In this document: positions 46,301-57,900 of the stretch, piece by piece
Position numbering within the stretch: position 1 is the first letter of the stretch
How the letters are laid out: every line of letters begins with the position of its first letter
NCBI GenBank assembly: GCA_003342815.1
Contig: PTEX01000133.1
Location: 740,280 to 804,279 of the forward strand
Direction: 5' to 3'
Source: Eudromia elegans
Taxonomy: Eukaryota > Chordata > Aves > Tinamiformes > Tinamidae
DNA length: 64,000 bases
Notes under the pieces: generated by a model
Told to the model about the DNA's origin: nothing
The model's database searches: none
Seen by the model: the letters and a program-made list of their open reading frames with translations, nothing else
Made by a program: the position numbers and the translations under genes

Positions 46301-49300
46301 TTACAAGGGAAGCAAACTTTTCCACTGCTTAGAGGTGAGGCTGCCTCTGAACCATGCAATTCCTCTACTCCTCTCAGCAGCCGCTCAGTTATGCACCATA
46401 ACAACGGGAGAGAAATAAAGCAGAAAGGGGAGGAACATGCTGAGGCCTTTTGCAAGGCTCAAGATTCAGAGACTCAGTTAGCTCAGCTCTTTCCTAACGT
46501 GGAAATCAAGGGAGGCAAGGACATAAGAAGATATCTCCCCAGTGGGGCTGCTGTGATTTGCCTGAGGATAAAAAGAGTCAGATGTGGGGATAACTCCACA
46601 GTCTCTCCCAACATTCAGACTGCTGTCCCTACATCACTGAGGGAGAGAGAGACAAACCCATTCCTTTACCTTTCCACACTGGATAACAACGGAGAGGGCC
46701 AAATCTCAGGTGGTTTCAAGGGGCAACTGAGAACAAGGGGAATATGGGAACAAAAGTTGCAGAAAAAGGCCCAAGGGCTTTTCAGAGAATGAACTTAAAA
46801 GACACCACAGGCTAGGAGACAAAGAAGAGACAGAGCTGGAAATAAGGAGAGGGCTTCTCCCTCCTTGCACCCTCTGCCTTCACCCTCAAGGGGCTCAGCT
46901 CAGCCCGATTTCACATCTCACCTCTCCAGATGTGCCTAAAAGCCCACCCTGGAGGACAATGGCTGCACAAGAGACTTGGGGAAGGCTTGAATGATTCTCT
47001 CTGGGAGATGCTGCAGTCACCAATGGCAGCATGCCGATGCATATATTAGGACAGAAAGACCTCCTTTGGTCTGCTGTGACTCCAGGGCACCGGGAAGAGC
47101 TGCTCAGCACAGACAGACCAACGCAGCAACTGCAGCAGAAAGGGTCACTGTTCTTCAACCCACCAGCCAAAGAAGACATGGGTTCAAACACGATACTGAC
47201 ACAAAGGGGCATTAAACCAGGGCACTGGGAAATCTACTGGGAAAAGAATATCTCAGACCTGTCCTTTTCTTGGATGCTTTTTCCTAAGCACATGGAGATG
47301 AGATTCCAGCCTGGATGTATCTCTAGATAGGACCAATACAGCTATTGCCAGGGTCTTCTTTGTTGCAAAGTCCTCTGAATACTACAGAGAAACTGTGCAG
47401 GGAGTCTACCTTACTCTAGGCCAGGACTGTCCATGTGCCTAAGGAGGTCATGAAATGCTACTATTAATCCATTCACTCCTACTTTCACTCCCTTTTACTA
47501 TTACACTCACTCCATTCATTCACATAATGCATTCACTCATCTTGCTGGAATTCTGGAAGAACTAGAGGCAGAAATGGAGAAATGGAAAATTACCCTAAGA
47601 AGAGCTTCTACCAGCTGCTCTGTGCCATTCAGCCTTTGCAGAAAGCCTCTGTAATACCTCATTTTCACATCCCTTCCCTGAATAACAAGTATGCCCATGG
47701 CCTTCAAGACCAGGGCCACACTCTTGCCGCCTTCCAGACAGCGGCCAAAGAGACGCATGGTCTCCTCTATGCAAGCCTGCACTGTCTTGCGAGGAACAGA
47801 GAGGTCTGAGGCGATGCGAGTGTACTTCAGGGGTTCCATTTCTTTATGGCCTAGGAAGCAAGAGAAGAACACGGTCACTCAACAGAGCACCTCAGCAGGC
47901 TAAACAGAGCATTGGCAGCTTTAACAGCTTCAAGGAAGACACTGCTACAGAGTTGCTTGGCTTCTTCAACTCGCTGCGAAAGCTCAGGTGGGAAGCTGAC
48001 ATGACCGCTGCCTAGCAGAAGTTCCAAGCATGCTGCAGCGGGATGTAGTAAGTGTAGAGCAATGCTTTCTTCCCTGCACAGATCAAATGAAAGGGCACCG
48101 CCATCTCCTACGAACATGAGACATGATGGTAGGATAAGAAGCAGAAAAAAGGGCCCATCTGCCATACTGGGGCAGTAGGTGTCACGCCTCAGAACTAGTG
48201 TCAATGCTCAGAGCATTTCAGCCTGGGAGGGATTTAGATGTGCCATGTCACGTGGAGTCAAGAAACAAGTAAAAACCTCAAGCATCACACTGCATCCCTT
48301 CAGATCTTACTGGTCACCCCTCGCACCCTCAGAAAGGCCCAGTAAACATCTCTGCTTTTGCTGCCAGAGCGTTGTCCCCAGGATGTGCCAGAAGGATGTC
48401 ACTATCCCAGAGAAGAAGGAGCCCTTTGAAAGGAAAGACCCATTCCCAACATAACTCAGAGCTCCTGCTGCCTCACAGACATCACCGATGTCCAGCACAG
48501 CTCCAGTGCTCGTAGGGATGGCCACCAAGCAAAGAAAAGCTGCCTCTTGATGGGTTTGCATAAACACTCTGCTCCCCATCTCTCTTTCAAAGCTCTCTAC
48601 AGCTGACTTGGACCAAATCCTAGGTAGGAGAAGGGAATGCTGGCGTTTGACTTCACAAGGTCTGCTGTGGCAGTAAATACAGAGCAAAATTTTCAACTAA
48701 ATCCGATGAGATGTGGCAGTCTCAAAACATCTATTATGTGGGGGTTTAATTGTCTTGTGCACAACGATGATGTCGTGATCATTTTAAAAAATCTCGAACT
48801 GTTCTCAGGATGCAGCGTCAGAATTCTAGAGTTCTAAACTCCCTGCTCAAGAGGATTTGCGTTCAGTCCAAAGCCGTTCCCAAAAAAGATGAAGCCAAAG
48901 TTCCAGCAGGTCTTCTTACCAGGAGCATAGGTCTTATCATAAGCGAGGCCGTGAGGCTCGGCAATATTCTTGGAAAGGCAGAACACGGGTCTGCGGACAG
49001 TCACCAGACCGTGTTTCCCCACACTGACATGCTCAGTCACAACGCTGAAAGACCCAAGTCGAATAATTCGAACTCCCTGGAAAGAGGAAGGAAGAGAAAA
49101 ATTACTGGAGCGGTAGGTGGACAGGCTGGTGACTTGTCGGTGCATGAGGAGGGTGGTCAGTGCCCTCGCCAATCCTGCTGTGGAAAGGGCACAAATGGAG
49201 GAGTCAAAAAGGCTTTGGAGAAACCTTGGAGAGGTTCTTTAGAAGACCGTTTCTGGTGTTTTCAACCCTTCTTCATGCTCTCAAAAAATACGAGTAAAAC

Positions 49301-49936
49301 CAGAGAAGTCATCCCTCAAATACCTCAGATGCAGAAGAAGGGCTCTCGGGCGAGGTGCAGGATGGCAGACCCACCTTGTTCAGCATCAACTGCTGGACAG
49401 TGTATTTGGAGACTCCTTCCCAGACAGCAAGGGTCTCTGGAAGAGAAGTAGAAGACACATGAGGCTCTGTGTGGCCCTGCTCACAAACACTCAGCACGTG
49501 GTTAGCCAAGGAGGTGACACCTGTACTCAACCAGCAAACTAAGCCCAACCCTGAGAGGGTCTCAGCGGCTACAACGGAGACGGCGTTAATGTGGAGGCCT
49601 GGCAGCTCAGGTTGGCCATCTCCCCTGGGAGGAGGCCCTGGTGGCAGGGACTTCTGAGCCGGGTGTCCTGGGACAGCATCAGGTTTGGGAGCCAGGAGTC
49701 CTGGCAGCAACACTGGCACCTGAGCCGGAGGGGACCATGAGCTTGGGCTCTGGCTGCAGCGCCAGCCCCATGCAGTCTCTCCCCAGCCCCACGCTTTCCA
49801 CGGCCCTGTTCACAGCTCACGATCTCTGCGAGAGCTCCCCAGATGGAGCTCTGGGAGAGAGCTCCCTACCCTGTGTCGGCAGCGCCGGCACGCCCTGCCC
49901 ACGGCACCGACCACGGCCAGCGTCCCAGAGCTCCAT
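43325..49936 (-). CDS. CCDC81-like protein with two HU-like domains
   Basis: Ten exons in order: 49936-49870, 49436-49375, 49076-48920, 47850-47594, 46247-46162, 45339-45242, 44659-44542, 43980-43860, 43661-43637, 43389-43325. All are GT-AG with matching phases; 1056 nt gives 351 residues plus TGA. The ATG at 49936 is the first after an in-frame TAG six codons upstream. Residues about 22-95 (VWEGVSKYTVQQLMLNKGVQ, then the IRLGSF, VTVRRPVF and HGL blocks) match the first CCDC81 HU domain. Residues about 98-180 (YTRIASDLSVPRKTVQACIE, ALVLKAMGILVIQGRDVKMR) match the second. Residues 182-211 parallel the NSVLS segment after the domains. The long coiled-coil half of mammalian CCDC81 (652 residues) is absent. 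A basic, Ser/Lys-rich tail replaces it. CCDC81 is linked to centrosomes, and birds are known to have expanded this family. The last two short exons are less certain. Confidence 0.82.
47594..47850 (-). CDS. CCDC81-like exon 4: second HU-like domain
   Basis: A single 257-base exon encodes residues about 96-181. KTVQACIEETMRLFGRCLEG is the helical hairpin and VALVLKAMGILVIQ the strand pair. VKMRYYRGFLQRLNGTEQL corresponds to the human VKMRFYKDFL block. Confidence 0.88.
48920..49436 (-). CDS. CCDC81-like exons 2-3: first HU-like domain
   Basis: Exons 49436-49375 and 49076-48920 hold the helical ETLAVWEGVSKYTVQQLML part and the beta-arm-like part GVQIIRLGSFSVVTEH plus GLVTVRRPVF. The phrase KGVQI..LGSF and the RPVF and HGL blocks align with human CCDC81 without gaps. 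This identifies the family. Confidence 0.88.
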
Positions 49937-50769
49937 GCGAGTTCCTTTGCTCTAGCTCATGTGCAAGCAGGAGGCGTCGAGGAAACAGTTCCCCTCCTGC
50001 TCCTCCCGCACACGCCGCCACAGCCCTGCGCTGCTCTGGCCACCCTCGGCTGGGTCCCGCTCGGGGTCGTGGGCTCCTCGCAGCAGAGCGGGCTCCCTTG
50101 GCGTGGTCCTGACGTATGAGGAGGGAGGGGAGCGCACGCTCTGCCTGCTGCGGCTGTGACACGGGACGTCCCCTGTGAGCACAGCCCATGTCACAGCGGG
50201 GCCTGGCCCCGGCCAGCGCTGACCCTGCCGTGTGCCTGGGCTGCACGGGGCGCTCGGGGCTTGTCCCATACCGATGGTGCAAGAGGGATTAGTCCTCTTC
50301 CCACGGCGTTATCTGCGCCTCGCTGGGCACTGCGGCCGCACTCACGTGGACACGGCCCCGCGCAGCAGACCCGGCTGCACGGGAGGGCAGCGGGCATCAC
50401 GCCGCACTCGCCCCGCGGCCGCACAGCGGGGAGCAGGCGCTCAGCCCCGGGCCCAGCTGAACAGCCTGCAGCTCCCTGGCAGCCACGGCCCTGCTCCAGC
50501 GCACAGCTCCTTCCCTTGACGGTTCCCTCAGCCCCCAAAGCAGCAGCAACCTCTGTTCGGCCACGGCCGGCCTAAAGATGGGTTTCAGACCTCACGACTG
50601 CAGCACCCCGGCGTCTGGGTTGGATGGGAACTGAGCAGGAAAAGAGGCGGGAGAGCTCGACATCTGCTAGCGGGAATGGTTCTGTCCACAGAGTGAGGAA
50701 TTGCTGTGGAAAAGAGTGGAAAGCTTGGGAAAAGAGCCGTAGTGTAGGTGTATGGTCAGAAGTGTGGAA

Positions 50770-51210
50770 TAGGTTAAAAAGGGCTCCCCCGGCCACGGGC
50801 ACACGGAGGCTTGTGGGGGCCCCAAGAAAGGCCATAGGCCCTCCCCAGGCCACAGGGGCCACATAAAAGCCTGCAGGGCCGGGCGGGCCACCAAGGGCTT
50901 TGGTGCGGCCCCGAGGGGCCTCCGTGCACCCGTGGCAAGGCCATGTCTCTCTGTGCACAGAGGCCCTGTGGGGGCCTCCACAAAGGCCCCCCCGTTCTCA
51001 CGGAGCTTCCAGGGGTCCCCAGCAAGGCCCCTAGGTCCCCGCCAGCCCTATATACACACAGGCCCTCATGGAGGTCGGTAGCCGCCCCCAGTCTCACGGG
51101 CACTGAAGCTCTGCGTGGCCACACAGAGGCCTCCCGGTCCCAGACGCAGAGGTTGCCCGGGGTCCCCGCCGAGGCACCGGGGTCCCCCGACCGGGGTCCC
51201 CCGACCATGG
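50770..51210. repeat. Degenerate GC-rich minisatellite, unit about 42-45 bases
   Basis: Recurring AAGGCC/GGGGCC/GAGGCC blocks, with AAGGCC-type anchors near 50824, 50936, 50981 and 51023 and looser ones between. A perfect 14-base duplication, CCGGGGTCCCCCGA, occupies 51177-51204, with a related copy at 51157. The spurious long frames here are products of the repeat. Confidence 0.6.
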
Positions 51211-51259
51211 CCCCCCGCGCCGTGCGCGGCTGCTCAATCCGCAGCTCCCCCCCCTCCCC

Positions 51260-51640
51260 GACCCACCATAGTTTAACCCGCGCTCCCCCCGCCCCCCTGG
51301 TGTTTTACTCCCCCTCCGTGCTCCCCCCGCCTTCTCCGGATGGTTTCGCCCATCCCCTCCCTCCGCGCTGGCGCTCTGACGGCTCCGCACCCCCCCTCGG
51401 CAGCACTAATGGTTTGTGCCCTTCCTCAGTGCGACGTTTGACCCTGTCCGCCCCTCTCCTCTCCCGGGCCAGTGGTTTCTTCCTGCTCCCGCGCTCAGGG
51501 AGGCAGTTCTGTCCATCAGCGCATTTGGGGGCCCTTCTGTTCTCCTTCAGTGTGAATGAATCGCCCTACGCTCCCCCCGCGCTCGCGGCAGAAATGGTTT
51601 ATTCCCTCCTCCTCTTCCTCAAATGGTCTCTCCCCGCCCC
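51260..51640. repeat. Degenerate TGGTTT/CCCTCC repeat next to the TBC1D22B promoter
   Basis: Variants of ATGGTTT followed by C-rich sequence recur near 51266, 51298, 51339, 51407, 51471, 51593 and 51620, each followed by CCCTCC, GCGCTCCC or similar. Spacing is uneven (about 27-120 bases). This is a decayed tandem array in the CpG-rich interval. Confidence 0.5.
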
Positions 51641-51675
51641 GTTTTGACTCCCGTTCGTCCCGCCCCTACCCGTCG

Positions 51676-51773
51676 CGTCACGTCACCAGCCCGCTCGCCA
51701 TTGGCCGAGCCGCAGCACCTGGAGCGTCGCGGCCAATGGCGGCGCTTTCCCTGTCTGCATCCAAGATGGCGCC
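51676..51773 (+). promoter_or_regulatory. TBC1D22B core promoter: CRE-like, two CCAAT boxes, YY1 site
   Basis: TCACGTCA at 51678-51685 is one mismatch from a CRE. ATTGG at 51700-51704 (inverted CCAAT) and CCAAT at 51733-51737 form an NF-Y pair 33 bases apart. CCAAGATGGCGCC at 51761-51773 is a canonical YY1 initiator-type site. This is a standard TATA-less housekeeping arrangement about 145-240 bases upstream of the ATG. Confidence 0.7.
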
Positions 51774-51915
51774 GCCGGGGCCTGCGGGAGGGTGGCGGTG
51801 AGGCGGCCCAGCGGCGGGGCCGCCGTCTTCCTCCGCGCGCCGCCGCCGCGGGGCCGGCCGGCCGGTGGGCTCGCCCGCTCGCTGGCCGGCCGGGGCCCGC
51901 CCCCTCCCCTCCGCC

Positions 51916-54900
51916 ATGGCGGCCGAGAGCGGCCGCCAGTTCTGGAAGCGGAGCGCCAAGCTGCCGGGCAGGTGAGCCCGGCTTGCGGGGGGGACCGTGC
52001 CCGTTTCCCTACCCCAGCTGTGGGGCGGGTGGCTTCGCCTGGGGGGGCCCGTAGCCCCCTGTAATGGCGGGGCGGGGCAACTCCATCACTTTTGGGAGTG
52101 GGGCGTGAGCGAGGCCACCCCCTGGCCATGGGGCGGGGGGGCTGCAATGGGGCAGAGGTGCCAGGGCATCCCGCTCCCCCGGCTGTGGGGCAGCAGGGGC
52201 GTTGAGGGACCCAGAGCAGCTCCCTGCCCTGAGAATGCCCATGGCAGTCCCTGCTTTGGGGCAGGGGTGTCCGTTGTCCCCCACCATGGCTGTGGGGGCT
52301 GGGAGAGGCTCCCTGATTCCTCAGATGTGAGGCTGAGGAGTCTCGGGGGGGGGGCTGTGGGTTCCCTCCTTGCACCCCCTGCCCCATATTGGGCGTCAGG
52401 GCCTTGCAAGGGTCCTCTGGCAGCAGCAGAGCCGCAGCTGAACCGCGCTCATCTCCACAGACCTTCCTGGAGCCACAGTCCTTCCTTGGAGCCCTTGGGG
52501 GCGTCGTCTGGGGCAGCAGCTCCCCTGTCCCAAACAGGTGCCCCCTCCTTCCCTCTCCTCCATGGGACATAGCTCCTGGTGCTCCTCTACTGCGTACTGT
52601 GCTCACTGTGAGGGTGCCCTGGACACACAGACCTGGGGGACATCTCCGCGTCCCCCTCCCTGCTTGGTGTCCTCTGGGGGTGCTCTCCGTTTTCCATTGG
52701 AGGTATCAGTGTTTCCCTGAGGGCAGGAGAGAGAACTGAGTAAAATAGCTTGTTTAAGCAGATTTTAGGAGGACAGGAGTGGAGATGTTGAGGTAGATGC
52801 TTCTATGTGGTCTCAGGAGCAAGGTTTTCCCATATGGAAGAGGATGGGAAGAGGACACCTACCCCTCTGAGGAGATGTACATGCTGTGTTTCATTCTGGT
52901 GGTACTCAGGCTTCCTCCTACGTTCACACTTCTGTTTGCCTTATCTGAACCCTGCTGCCCTCTCTTGGTGTGTAGCCTGGAACGCTTAGTTGGCTCTAAA
53001 TCCTGCTGGGCCAGTTAATTCTTTCTAATGTGCTTTCACTCTTAGTTGTCACAGTTCCAGCTCCCTCAGGTTGGCGGGATGGGTCCAGATCCGTGGCAAG
53101 GAATAAGAGTTGTCCTTTTCTTCACAGGAGAAGAAAATGCTGTGTTCTCGGTGGATCTTTACCTCCCTTCTCAGGGGCGTCCCACTTGCGCTTCTTGTGG
53201 GCAGTCTCTACAACCACGTCTCTCTTCCTTAGCCCATGACTTTGGCTTTCTGCTTGGAAAGCTGTGACTTGGTGAACCGGTTTGGGAGGCAGTCAGTCGT
53301 GCCCAGACAGTGAGCAACAACATTAGATGTTTGACCAAGTTCTTTTCTGCTCCTAAAAGGCCAATTTGCAATTATCCTTCTGGCTGGGCGCCGCCTTCAA
53401 ACATCCTGCGTACCTGTCCTTCCCAGAGGCAGTTCCTAGCAGGGATCTCGAGAACCGCATTCCTAATACACAACGTGGCTGCCCAGGGAGGATGCAGGAT
53501 GTGCTGTGTCCATGGTCATTGGATGTGATGCTCCCCTTCTAGTTTTTGGTCTGAACTTTGAGAGATCTTTCGGTATGGATTCTTGGCCACTTCTGTTCTT
53601 CACTGTGATGAGCTGGCAGAGGGTGGCTTTGTAAAGACTTGGAGTCAGCATTAGGCTCCTTTTCTGCAATGTTTTGTGGAATTTTGTTACTTAGTGTATT
53701 AGCTTTTGCTTCATGCTTTTTCTCTGTAGATTTAGTGTTTTGGCACTGCTAGTAAATGCTGCTGCTTGTTGCTGTCCCATGTTCTTACACTGGGAATTCT
53801 CACTCCAGTGAATTCTGGGGAATGCCTTGCCAGGCTGGCTTAGCATGTAATCCTGCGTGGTGCGTTCTCATCATTCTCATGATGAGAGATGGGCAGCAAG
53901 ATACCAGAGAGCCCTTATTTTGAAAGGGGAGATGTAGACTCTGCTAGCATTGGTGGCAGGTAAGGGTCAAACTCTTTAAAAAGAGCTGCTAGAAGGTGGC
54001 ACCATCCGCTGCTGTATCCGTTAGTCTAGAGCAGAGACTGATGACTTTGGAGCGCCTGGAAGGCATTTCTTCATCCATCGCCGCTGCCACCTCCCCTCCT
54101 CAATCTATAAAATCTATAAGGTGTATTGTAACTGTTGCTTCACTGTCATCAGCTGCTTCCCAGCTGTGCCGAGCCACGGTTGCCCTTCTACGCTGCTGGA
54201 CTCGCCTGGTTTTACTGCTGGGCTCCATCTGCGGCTCTTGGAAATCAGGCCAGCTCTCCAGACCCATGAGGAACTGTCCCATGTGTGCCAGCTCTGAATA
54301 GACCCTTATGTTGGTGCCAGGCATGGAGCTGGGCTGCAAAACAGGAGATCAGGAGGACTTAAAACTGTGCTGGGATCTCTAGAGTGGGGAGGTTTTGAAT
54401 AGTTAGGCAAATGGAGCTAATAAGCTCCTTGTCTCATTTCTAAGTAGAGCTAGTGATGGGCACTAATAGCTCCTCTTCCAAGCAAGACTGCTTGGAGCCC
54501 AGAGGCCTTTGTGCCCTGGAGCTCTCGTTCTGCTCCTTGGGGATGGAGACCAGGACGCTGGGATGTAGTGACTCATTCAGACCATGTTGGAAGGAGCTGA
54601 TAAAGCTCTGTTTGAACTGTGAACCAAACTGGAGCCTCAGGTGCCCAATGCCACTGGCTACAGCCCTTCCCCATGGGCTCAGCAGAGTAAATCCCCACAC
54701 CGAGAGGCTCTTTTGTGGAAATGAGAACAGACTTTGTTTGGAAGTCCGGGGAAACAGACTCGTGATTACTCAGAGTGAATCGGCAGTGCAGTGGAGAACA
54801 GATCTCTGCTCTTTGCTCAGCTGGGATGGAAGAGCCAAGTGCTTCCAAAAAGGCCTTTCTCTTCTGCTGCAAAGAAGTGCAGACTCTCTTCAGTGGATTT

Positions 54901-57900
54901 AAGGTGATTTGCTTCTGATCTAAGGCTTTGTAGTCAGAAGTTTATTGAAGTTGCTTTTGATTGGAAGTGTGACTCCAGCCTAGGCTCAGGAGGCTTCATG
55001 GATTCTCTGTGGCTTTTGGCACTTGTTTTCTTTTTATTTTTTTCCCCTTTCTACAGCATTCAACCTGTCTATGGAGCACAGCATCCCCCACTGGACCCCC
55101 GGCTCACCAAGAAGTAAGTTTTACTCCTCTCCTGCAGGCACAGACCCTGTTGGAGGGTTTGGGCTCAGTTCTGCAGGACTTGGGGGTCTCCAGCATGCCC
55201 TGGCCTTGTGGTATCCCACCATGTCCAGGTCAGGCTGGGGACTTAGAAATGACTCATCCAGCTACATCCAGCATTTCCAGAGCAAACTCCAGAGGTGGCT
55301 TCTGAAGTCACTGCCTACATGCAGTGCCCACCCTTGGCCTACAGTGTCCAGGGTGTGCATACCCTCTGTAGCAGGGGCAGTTTTCCACTGGCACCATTGG
55401 TAGCTAGAAATCTCTGTTGGACACATCAAAGCAGACAGGAATGTTCTTTAGCAGCAGTGTCTGAGCCCTTCGCTCCCTGTCGGAGGGGGGAATTAAGGCA
55501 AGGAGGGAGCTTGAGCTGCCTGGCAGCCTTGTGGCGCCACAGGAACAGGCAGAGCTGATCTGCTGGACTGCCTCCTTATCCTGATCTCGTGCTCTGTTGC
55601 CGTGAAGGTTTCCCCTCCGCTGCCACACTTCAGCTGCTGGACTTTGACTCCTGTACCTTAAGGGTAAATGCGGAGGCTCCTCCTGTGCCCAAGAACAGAG
55701 AAGGGCCGGTGCCCGTGTGCTGGGAGCAACTGCAGCTGTGTCTGCGAGTGCTGCCAAGCTCTCCCCTGACATTGTCATGCCTCTCCCCAGGTTGCAAGGG
55801 TATTCTGCGTTAATCTTCCTGCTTTCTGTAGAGTGGGCAAAGGTAGAACTGGAGATACTGTGTGTGTCTCTTGTTTGCACTTTTGGGCTCACACATCTGG
55901 CATCTCTCCAGCTCTCCCTGAGATCCTACCAGCTCTGCCTCCTGACAGCAAGCGGCTTGGAGAGACTTAGCACATTCCTTGTGTTTGGGAGGAGGGGCCT
56001 GGCAATTGGAGAAGGACTAGCAAACTGGAACGAGTGCATTGGGAGGGGAAGAAAATGGACTTGGCTAACACTGAGGCTCTGGTACTGTTTCTTTCTGGCT
56101 TCTAGTTTCATCAAGGACCGCTCCAAGGCCAACGCCTTGCCTATGAAAAGCAAGAAGGCCTCCAGCTTTCACGAGTTTGCCCGCAACACCAGTGACGCCT
56201 GGGACATTGGTGATGATGAAGATGAGGACTTCTCTTCCTCCTCTTCCCAAACGCTGAACTCCAAAGTGGCTAAGGCCACAGCAGCCCAGGTGCTGGAAAA
56301 CCACAGTAAGCTGAGAGCAAAACCTGAGCGGGCCCAGTCTGCCCTCAGTGACATGCCCACCAACTGCAAGGTCATCAAGTCCAGCAGCGAGGCCCAGCTC
56401 TCCAGGACATCTGGTAAGAGCTGTTTTTTAGACACAGTTTCTCCTAACTGACTCTTGAGCCCAACCTCTTGCTGCTACCTCTGTATTATGGGTAAGAGCC
56501 CCCAGTTGCAGCCCATACACCTGAGAACCTCTTGCACTATCCTGTGCTTCAAAGAACACTGTTAGAAGGTTGGCTTAGTTCACCCTCTGCTTTTTTTTGA
56601 GGGGGGCTATTCCCTGCTGGGAATGAGTTGGCAGATTGCTGCTGCCAGCAGGTGGCATTGATGGCCTGTCACTGTCACCGCTTCTACATACTGGCAATTA
56701 GCTTGATCACTCTTTAGATGGGAGACAGGGAGGGCAGATCTGAAGGTCAGTTCCTCTGGGATTCCCTTGTGCCTCTAACTTGTTATCCTGTCACAAACCG
56801 TCTGAGACCTGATGGGGGAAGTTGGATCCATTCGCAGCTAAGTGCCTAGAGGTGGGAGGAAGGGATGAGCACTGGAAGGAGTTGAGGGGAAGTGAAGGTA
56901 GAGCAATGATAGATGTCTCTGAACCTCTGAAGTGATGATCTGCCTGATGGTGTCTGGGGAGGCTGGAGAGGTGCTGCCTCCGTCACTGTGTTGTCTGCTC
57001 CTTGCAGATGATGCCTGTGTGCGGACCCCCCTTCCAAAGCAACAGTCCCTTCCCCTTCGGCCTGTCATTCCACTCGTTGCCCGCATCTCTGACCAAAATG
57101 CCTCGGGTGCTCCCCCCATGACAGTGAGGGAGAAAACGCGCTTGGAGAAGTTTCGGCAGCTTCTTTCCAGCCACAACACAGACCTGGGTGAGTGCGGGTG
57201 CCCACAAGCAGGGGGGCATAGAGGGCACATTGTGCAGTGAAACCCGCTTTGGGTTGCGTTCACATCTACTCCAAGGTGGGAAAGATCACTACCCACAGCT
57301 GCTCCAAGTGGGAATGTTCCAATAACCTCTTCCAGCAGCAGTGCCGTGTAGGGGATGTCCCATCGCTTAGGTGATGGTTGTGGTCACTGCGATTTGCTGG
57401 GCTCTACCTGAGGACTGAACGCTGCTGTGAGGGGCCTGGTGGGTCACAACCCCTGCTGCCCACAGTTCTCAGTAGAAAGTGTCACTTCTCGCCTTGCCCT
57501 AGACCTCTCATTCTTGCTCATTGTTAATGTGGAGCCTTCCTGGAGTGTCTCCCGAGCCTGCAGGAGCAGACTGGCCTTTCCTCTCCTTCTAGGTGTAGTG
57601 GTGCCGGGACGTGCCTAGGATCTAATCCATTGCCACCACTGTCCATTTGCAGATGAGTTGAGGAAATGCAGCTGGCCTGGTGTGCCCAGAGAGGTCCGGC
57701 CTGTGACGTGGCGTCTCCTGTCAGTGAGTACTTGGAGCTGCGATGCAGGAATGTGGCAGGGGGAGGAGCTGGACAGCCTGTGCAGTGCCAGGGACATGCG
57801 CTCCTAGACCTTCATGTGTCCCATTACCAGGTTTGTTTGTAGCAGGTCTGTGTCCAGGCTGCAGACAAGCTGTAGTTGGAAATCAGGGAATGTAACAGCG

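Larger units (their letters stand above)
49940..52060. promoter_or_regulatory. CpG island, shared head-to-head promoter zone
   Basis: A CpG- and GC-rich stretch spans the space between the CCDC81-like start (49936, minus) and the TBC1D22B start (51916, plus). A candidate minus-strand donor (CCAC then GTGAGT, around 50340-50347) could end a non-coding first exon of the CCDC81-like gene. Whether both genes fire from it is inference. Confidence 0.6.

Noticed and set aside
38195..49936. One single long gene joining HU-like domains to the coiled coil and membrane anchor
   Set aside because: The HU part ends at an in-frame stop (43327-43325) followed by AATAAA about 90 bases on, and 2 kb with a CR1 element separates the two exon sets. 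RNA data could still overturn this.
50191..50538. Minus-strand 115-codon frame as the CCDC81-like N-terminus
   Set aside because: An in-frame TAG at 49954-49952 lies just upstream of the ATG at 49936, and the 49870 donor phase matches exon 2 only from that ATG.
51683..52606. 307-codon minus-strand open frame
   Set aside because: Antisense to TBC1D22B exon 1 and CpG island. Pro/Arg/Gly-rich composition is expected from GC-rich DNA.
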